Below the pieces are notes generated by a model, which was not told where the DNA came from, did not search any database, and saw nothing but the letters and a program-made list of their open reading frames with translations. Shown here one piece after another: positions 57,401-64,000 of a DNA stretch of 64,000 bases; the stretch's first letter is position 1; each line of letters begins with the position of its first letter. Origin of the DNA: Haemonchus contortus (taxonomy: Eukaryota; Nematoda; Chromadorea; Rhabditida; Trichostrongylidae); assembly GCA_000469685.2 (NCBI GenBank), contig LS997562.1, positions 15,800,275 to 15,864,274 on the forward strand, read 5' to 3'. The position numbers and the translations under genes were made by a program.

Positions 57401-58300
57401 TCCGAGCTATCGATGGTGGGGCCAATTTGTTTCTTTTATATGGTCCATAACGTTTTTAAGGGTCTGAGGATAACCACTAGAAAGTGCGATTTTTCTGCAA
57501 GCTCCATAGAGTCAGTTCTCTCCTGCCCTCCGGATGACTCCAATATCGTCGTTTTAAACTCATTACTTTTGATAGCTCGTTTTGTTATGAAGGGATGCGT
57601 CGTCAAATTGAAGTGTTCTAGTATGTTTTTGTTATTGGGTTTCTGATACCATATGCTACAGTAAAAACCCCCTTCAAACCTGACTTGTATATCAAGAAAA
57701 GCAAGCCAATTAGCTCTCGGCTCCTCACGTGGAATTTAATGTTTTCTGCTTGTTTGTTGAGCAGCCATGACACGTGTCCATTGCCTTTTCCGTTGAACAG
57801 ACCGCATAACATATAACAGAAACTACAAGAGTAACATATGATTTTAACAAAAACAAGTAAGAGCAAGTAAAAAGGACAAGTAAAAGAGGAAGTTACAAAA
57901 GAATATGACAGCCATATTTATAGCTGTCCTTATGGGCGTGCTCTAACCCCCAGCTATCCTAGCCACGGCCTCGCATATCCCGTGGATAGGACGCATCCCC
58001 AGGTTATCACGCCCTAGGTTACACGTGCCAGACAGGCTACCATTGTTGGCCGTGCCCGACAGTCTGCTGGATTGTTTGACGATAAGGTGGCACGAGAAAG
58101 TCTATACGGTTGACGAGTGTGTGGAGAACAGGGCAGGTAGGGAGGTCCAATTTCAATCGTGTAATTGCCGTTTCAGATGGTTGTGAAGATCGCATCGACT
58201 GTTTCGACCCACACCCTGTTTGGCCGCCGGTACTGCTTATTGAACTCCTCCAAAAAAGACGGTCTGTAAAGAGTCTCGTCCTCTAGAAGTAGGCGTGTTA
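54441..58300. other. Gene-poor stretch, no confident features
   Basis: Short ORFs at 54451-54648, 55657-55899, 55927-56190 and 57413-57646 show no family known to me. A motif near 57055-57130 recurs diverged near 60290-60350 (CTTCAAGTGTCTTCC). Nothing else recognised. Confidence 0.35.
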
Positions 58301-58319
58301 TTGCAAGATCTAGTCCTTA

Positions 58320-58810
58320 AGGCAGCACATAGCAATGCTGTTTGCTAGTTGACTTTTAAGCGCCCCAAGTCCCTGGTTTTGCACTGTGGTTAGATTGCTT
58401 GCAAGTCGCATGTGAATGTTACGCTTGGGTATGTTAAATACCGAGATTCCAAATAGCCGGAACGTGGTATATACTGCTACGTCAGGGTCTTGTGTTCCGA
58501 AAACGAGGGAGGGAAAGGTGTTGCTCTCCTTCCTGAACTGTTAAATTACCTCAATTAGTGAATTAAAGGGTTTCTTGACGGACAGACTAAATCGCTTATA
58601 TCGCCGGTAACAGTAGCTACCCTTGCTACCAGTTCGAACTTTTGCCTTGCTGTCGTCAAACCTCTGTTTTGTAGGAGTGGTGGTATCTTCTGGTTGCGAT
58701 TGTGATAGCTTATGCCCTTCAGATCCACTAGCCTATTGAATTCGTTCTGAAGCCTCATCTTTGTAGTTGAACTGATGGAATCGCAAATGGCCTTCGACTC
58801 ATCCACAATC
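58320..58810 (-). pseudogene. Unidentified degraded coding remnant
   Basis: Two open minus-strand segments in succession: 58555-58806 (83 codons, including RLQNEFNRLVDLKG and LTTARQKFELVARV), then a second from about 58540 to 58320 (RKESNTFPSLVFGTQD and NIPKRNIHMRLASNLT), separated by stops. The composition looks protein-coding but I do not recognise a family. It may be part of a transposon. Confidence 0.3.
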
Positions 58811-58850
58811 CAATCCCATTAGCGACTAGGCAGTTACCTTTGACATAGTG

Positions 58851-59657
58851 TTCTGGTGAAAATGTAGTTGAATACCACCCATCTCCAAAGTTAGTGTAAC
58901 AAGAAATGAAGTCAGTCTAACGTGTTAATCCTTGTTATATTAGCACTGCATCAGAGGCAAAGAGGATGATAAACCTCGGCCATCTGTACTGTTTGATGCA
59001 CTTTAAGCCGAGAAATGTAGTTTTTTAACTAAGTCTAATTTGGTAGGAACACCAGGGTGGATGAAACGATTACATCGTGCAAAAGGAAAGAAAACTTGCC
59101 CATCGTTGCGCTCCGTCCCTTCTAAAGCTTGGTTGAAAACTGGCATGTCTCTGATGTAACACGGCATAACACGTTTTATCGAGTTCATCCCTTGTGGCTG
59201 ACATTGTGATGGGCAGCCTCCAATTACATTTTCACCCATTTCTTTTGACAAGCAAATGTTGGTGAAAATGTAGTTAGGGGGGTCACCCATTCAAAGGCTA
59301 GTATATCAAGAAATTAACTCAATGAAACGCGTTATGCCGTGTTATATCACGGACATGCCAGTTTCTGAATAAGGGCTCTCGTAGAGAAAGAGCACCGCGG
59401 TGGGCAGGTTCCTTTCGTTTTTTCTTTTTTTTTTCTCACGAGGAAATCATTCCAGCCACCCAGGCGCTCCTACCCACCCAGGCTTATTGGAGAAACCAAA
59501 TTCCCCTAACTGAAACCGCATAAAAGAGCTAAGGTGATCGATTCACGCGTCCGATACAGTGCTAATATAACAAAGACTAACACGTTAGACTGAGTTCATT
59601 TCTTGATATACTGACCTTCGGATGGGTAGCCCCCCGAACTATTACACATTTTCACCC
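58851..59657. repeat. Cluster of inverted-repeat arms of one family
   Basis: Arms at about 58851-58949 and 59557-59657 face each other; a second facing pair lies between them at about 59131-59238 and 59255-59368. All four share GGTGAAAATGTAGTT, an AAGAAATxAACTCA-like block and a TGTTATAT-like end. Likely two foldback elements, one inside or next to the other. Confidence 0.65.
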
Positions 59658-62369
59658 AAATGTTTAACACAGAAAAAACTTGGTTTTTCTTTGCATTTCA
59701 AAGCCCGCCTACCTTGTGCAGTCGTTTATTTCCAATGAAATTAGGGACAACATGATGTTTAAAGCCACTTCCGAAGGAAGCGGTTGGCCTGTTCAGTGAT
59801 CTTCTGTCGTAGCGAGAGTTTATTCCATGAGTCGAAAACAACTGGTTGGCACATGTTTCATAAGTATCCATGTTCGACTCTTAATGAATCTTAGCATTTC
59901 TTTGAATTGATTTTATAAGACTTTTTATAAAACCTGCTACCAAGATGATAAATAGGCTTTTATCAACTTTCCTTCGGCGTTATCGCCCTCTTCAGAGTCT
60001 GGAAAACTGAAAATTATCGCTATCGCAAACCCCAAAAAACGGTTCCCTAGACCTAGTGTTTCCAAATGGGTATGAAAATCCTAAATAAACTCAACCCACC
60101 TCAAGAAACAAGCGGTCGTTTGGACGACCACCGCTGAACCGACCTATAGGGACCTGGGGGTAGTGTTAGATGATATGCGCTATCCCTCTCGCAGTGATAG
60201 TACGAGGCAAACAAAACTCACAGAGGTCAGAAAAAAGTGCGAGTTCACTAGCTACGGCTATGCATTGCCCTTCCTATTCATTTTTGTGAACCTAGCGCTG
60301 ATGAAATACTTCAAGTGTCTTCCAAAGCGAGGGGTTTTCGTAACAGAATCCTAACTGCAATTTCTATCGTCCGCGACATCTGAATGCGCTGTCATTGTCC
60401 TTCCGCAATTTCAGCTGTTTCAGCGATTTCCGCGATGACTACGGAAGATTTAAAGTTTGATTATTAAGGACGATCACTTGCATTGCTATTTTCCTGTGAC
60501 TGCTGACTTGAACTGCACCAGTTGCATCAGTTGTGTCATTCCGCCGATGGATCACTCTGTTGTAAAAGATGGATGGAGAGTGGGAGCGGAGGATAGGATT
60601 ACCCTCCACATTTCCGATTTTTTCCAATCTATAATTCGACCAGTCCTATCGATTATCTGCTTTGGGAATCCATCTCAATGTTGTACTAATATTATAATCT
60701 TGCTGTATATTTATTATTTATGTGTACGTTAGTGAGCGCCCTAAATCATGCCAAATCGAGGTGGGACACGGTAGCGGTGGCCTAACAAGAGGCTTTTACA
60801 ATTGCAACGTAACAACGAAGCAACAAATAAAGAAGAAAGTGAAAAATAGATGATTACTGTGCTAAATTAAAAATCTGCTTCGACGGCCTAAAAACAAACC
60901 ATGTTCATGTGATAAGAAAAGAGGGAATGAAACAAATTTTAAACGCCCTGGGCTATTCGGTGTAGTAAGAATTTTTGGTGAATTTCCTCCAGTCTCAATA
61001 TCACTTTTATCAATCTGTCTGACAAAATAGATATTATTATAGTTAACAGTTCATATTAGAACCAAAATCCACTCGCATTCCCCTTGAGCGAAAAAGCATC
61101 CGCACCCGCCTGAGGTCGGCCCTGATAATACCGTTCTACAATGCTCCTATATGCCTTTCGAAAATGAGACTATCATCAGCTTGAAATTGTTAATCCTGCT
61201 TCTGTCTCGAAGTTGTTGGGTGGAAATTTTTATTCTTGCCAACGTTTCGACGAATTCACCGTTTTCAAAGGCCTGAAAACCGTTCCAAGCTTGACTGCAC
61301 ATTACCCTACCAAGCGCCTCCTCCGCTTCAGCGTTTCTGACGTTGTACCAGGAATGCACGAAAAATGCCCGAAATCAAAAAGATAAGCTCACCTCACTTC
61401 CACCGCGAAGTGTAGCACTACGCTACGCGCTTAGTGCAATAGTAGCGAATGATATTACTTCGCTGTCCATGTGCAATATACTATTATTGCAGATCAGCAC
61501 GTTGAAACTTGGTGAGTATATAAGGTGCAGAGCCAAAGGTAGACAAAGAAAAGTGGGCACTCGATCTTCTCAACTGAATCCCAAGTATTTAGTATGCGCC
61601 TCCTGAATTCGCTGGTGATAACAACCGCTTTGGGGTTCGCAAGTGACCACAATGCTTTGCGCGGGAAGTACGTGTAGCATGGTTCTCACATCACCAAGTT
61701 TCATGTTTGGCACGGGTACAGACTTGTCTAGACAGGATCTGTCTAGTGTCAATTCGAGTCTTTTACCTTTTATCACCGACGGCGGGTGAACATGGACCTT
61801 GGACTTTGCGAATTGCTCCGGACGAAACAAGCACCAAAAATTATTTGTCAAAAATAAATGCATTGGAGCTGATTCCCCGTTGTCTCGGTCTACTGGTTAA
61901 CAAATTTGAACGAAAGACAGTGAATACCTCATAGAATCGTGATTGATATCGCTTGCAATAAGGTGGTAAAAGAGCCAGGTATGTTTCATAAAATTATGTA
62001 TTGGATCCATTAAAGACTCTCTATTGGCTTCCTGGGCATTCATTGTCCCAGTGTTCATTGTCCTGGATTACTTCAATTATTATAGGACTATATCCTTCTG
62101 CAATGGTGTTCACTTTTGAATAACATTATTATTGAAATCAAATTGACGAGCCTTCTCTCTTGCACGCAAGATTAGCAGTAGGCGACTGAGACAACGAAGG
62201 CTTTTCCGCCCTCGAAGCCTGACTCATTGAATTAAGACCTCTAGGAACGAGGCGAATAGCAGTATCAGCTAGTCTTCCTGCAACGCACGCTCTTCCACCT
62301 ATTCAATCGGTGTTGAATCTTCAGCACCTTGATTTTCAAGAATATCTCCACCTGAAGACATATTTACCT
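59658..62369. other. Gene-poor stretch, no confident features
   Basis: Before it, 59436-59480 resembles 11510-11560. Small ORFs (60163-60354, 60457-60732, 61570-61863) have no recognised family. Confidence 0.35.
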
Positions 62370-63400
62370 ATTTATTTATTCTTCACTTCTAGTCGTCAAA
62401 GCTCTGAATAAGTTGTGTAAGGTGATTGTTGCTTTTCTGGCCAGAAGTTTACAATGCGCGTCAAAGCTAAGTTGAACAGCATTTAACGGTGTACTATTGA
62501 TATAGTAGTTATGGCGAATGTTTCGTCGGCCAAGATGAAAGACCTTGGTTTTAGACTCGGAAAGAGGAAAATTCCATTCTACCGACCAGCGTACAACAGA
62601 ATTTAGCACAGATTGGAGGTAAAGTGCGTCCTCATCATTAGTAATGACATGATAAAGCTTAAGGTCGCCCACCGAAGCACGAATGCCAATATTACTCTGT
62701 TCAATGAGGACATAAGATCGTAAATAGGATTGTGTAGAGGACCCCACCTTGTGGAACCCCTCTATAAGCAAACTTAGGCAAGGAAAAGGAAGAGTTGTTA
62801 CGAATAGGTTGCTTTCATACTTTCGAAGGGCGTTTGTTTTCAGCCCTCCGAAGGGGCGTGGATTGTTTGCCTAACTGTCTACCTCCCTCCCCTCTCCTAG
62901 CACTACCTCGGCTGGCACGCCGCCCGGCCGGCCGCCCGACGGAGTATGAAAGCAGCCATAGAGAACTGTCTGCCACTTAGGAATGCCCGAACCCACGCAC
63001 TATATGCCAATGGATAAATACCAGTTGTGCCCATCTTGAACAATAAATTTTGGTGGGGGACTCTATGAAGCTTTGAAAAAGTCGAGGTAAGTTACATCGA
63101 CCATCCTCCCATCATTCGAACAGTAGAGGAAGAGGAAGAAAGTAGGAACTCATAGGTTGTGCCTGACGTCCAGTAATTAAGGGATTGAATCGTAGCAATA
63201 ACTGTGGATCCACCCTCTTGAAACCTATGTTGCGTGGCCGAGATGATACTTCATATATCAAGATGTTCGAGGATCTGTTATTTTATAATTTTCTTAGAAA
63301 GTCGGGAAAAATGAAAGTGATACTTGTTGTTCAATGATTCTGCGGCGAATTGTGTGGAGATTTCGGAATTGCCGTTATGAGCACTGAACCCAACGATAAG
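62370..63400 (-). mobile_element. CR1-like LINE remnant
   Basis: Same group as the LINE at 21421-24756. Reads FQEGGSTVIATIQSLNYW, VTYLDFFKA, AWVRAFLSGRQFS, YRGVPQGGVL, then GDLKLYH, NFPLSESKTKVFHL and KATITLHNLFRALTT. Frameshifts and stops are present. A foldback MITE splits it at 62807-62957. Confidence 0.85.
62807..62957. mobile_element. Foldback MITE, GGCTGCTTTC family, inside a CR1 remnant
   Basis: 151 bp; ends GGTTGCTTTCATAC and GTATGAAAGCAGCC; ATA flanks both sides (62804-62806 and 62958-62960). Dropping the element and one ATA makes the CR1 reading frame continuous across the site (GRQFS into NNSSFSLP). Confidence 0.92.
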
Positions 63401-63751
63401 GAACTCATAGGTTGTGCCTGACGATCCAGCAGTAGGCGATAAAACACTCCGCTCTCGGCTCGCTCAGTAGCCTAAATGGTCATACAGGGATCCGTAAAAT
63501 TAGAGATAACGTCACTGCAAAATATTCTAAACTGCAACTTCTTTATAGATTTTTTCGCTTATCCTTTCAAATCACTCAAATCACAGGATTGAACTCAACC
63601 ATCTCCGCAGCGTCTTGAGGATAGCTATTGCAGTTGTAGAGTTCCCAACTTTGTCTCTCTCACATAGCTTCCCACTGTACTTCGGGATCGATAGATGTGG
63701 AAACTCTGACTGTACTACTCGAGACAGACTCCGAGTCAGTTGATTCTCATG
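63401..63751. other. Intergenic stretch before the right-edge RTE copy
   Basis: CATAGGTTGTGCCTGACG near 63405 repeats 63149-63170. Nothing else recognised. Confidence 0.35.
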
Positions 63752-64000
63752 TTCTTCTTCTTCTTCTTCTTCTTATTCTTTAGCGTTTGTCCCGCTTGTA
63801 AGCGGGGTCCGCTTTTCTGATATGTTGACGCCACTTCTCCCGATTGAACGCTTGATCGGGGTGGATGTTGACCGCTTTAAGATCTTCGTGCAACGTATCG
63901 AGCCACCGCTGCTTTGGACGTCCTCTAGGCCGCTTTCCGGGCACATCAAGGTTGAGACCGATCTTACGGACACTGTCGTTCTTTGCGCGAAGGGTATGAC
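63752..64000 (-). mobile_element. RTE LINE 3' end, running off the window
   Basis: Same family as 5494-8632. The (TTC)n at 63752-63772 is the inverted (AAG)n tail, followed by the ORF stop and the C-terminal coding sequence. Over the ~220 coding bases visible I see one difference from the 5494-8632 copy. Confidence 0.93.

Overview
The window looks like eukaryotic genomic DNA from a clade V (strongylid, hookworm-like) nematode. Three spliced genes can be rebuilt exon by exon with matching phases. They have short introns among very long ones, mostly TTTCAG-type acceptors, and a trans-splice-like acceptor 1-5 nt before each ATG. The heat-shock factor has the layout of the Caenorhabditis HSF-1. 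The rest is dense with RTE and CR1 LINEs, mariners, MITEs, foldback elements, tRNA-derived repeats and simple repeats. The species call is inference; nothing here names it.

Layout. 1-13811 (minus): an HBS1-like ribosome-rescue GTPase in 17 exons, its C-terminus cut by the window edge. Two RTE copies sit antisense in its introns: an internally deleted one at 634-2768 and an apparently intact one at 5494-8632. Another intron holds a perfect 156-bp palindrome carrying tRNA-like sequences. 14539-15165: a MULE-type MITE. 16711-16820: an SL1-like sequence. 17655-25918 (minus): a small secreted EF-hand protein in 4 exons, whose 7.4-kb intron holds a dead mariner, two tRNA-derived repeats and a full-length CR1 LINE inserted into one of those repeats. 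25919-39469: gene-free, built of MITEs, palindromes, a 127-bp minisatellite and 1.4 kb of (GACA)n. 39470-49256 (plus): hsf-1, 11 exons, with a mariner in intron 9. 49324-64000: no intact gene found; RTE and CR1 remnants, foldback repeats and, at the right edge, the 3' end of another young RTE copy.

The three genes are unrelated housekeeping or stress functions and form no obvious pathway. HBS1 and the EF-hand gene are in tandem on the minus strand; hsf-1 is divergent from them. The main interest is the record of element-into-element insertions. Several boundaries can be read to the base because target duplications, or an uninterrupted copy of the target, lie in the same window. All gene models are hand-built from conceptual translation and splice consensus; no alignment or expression data were available.
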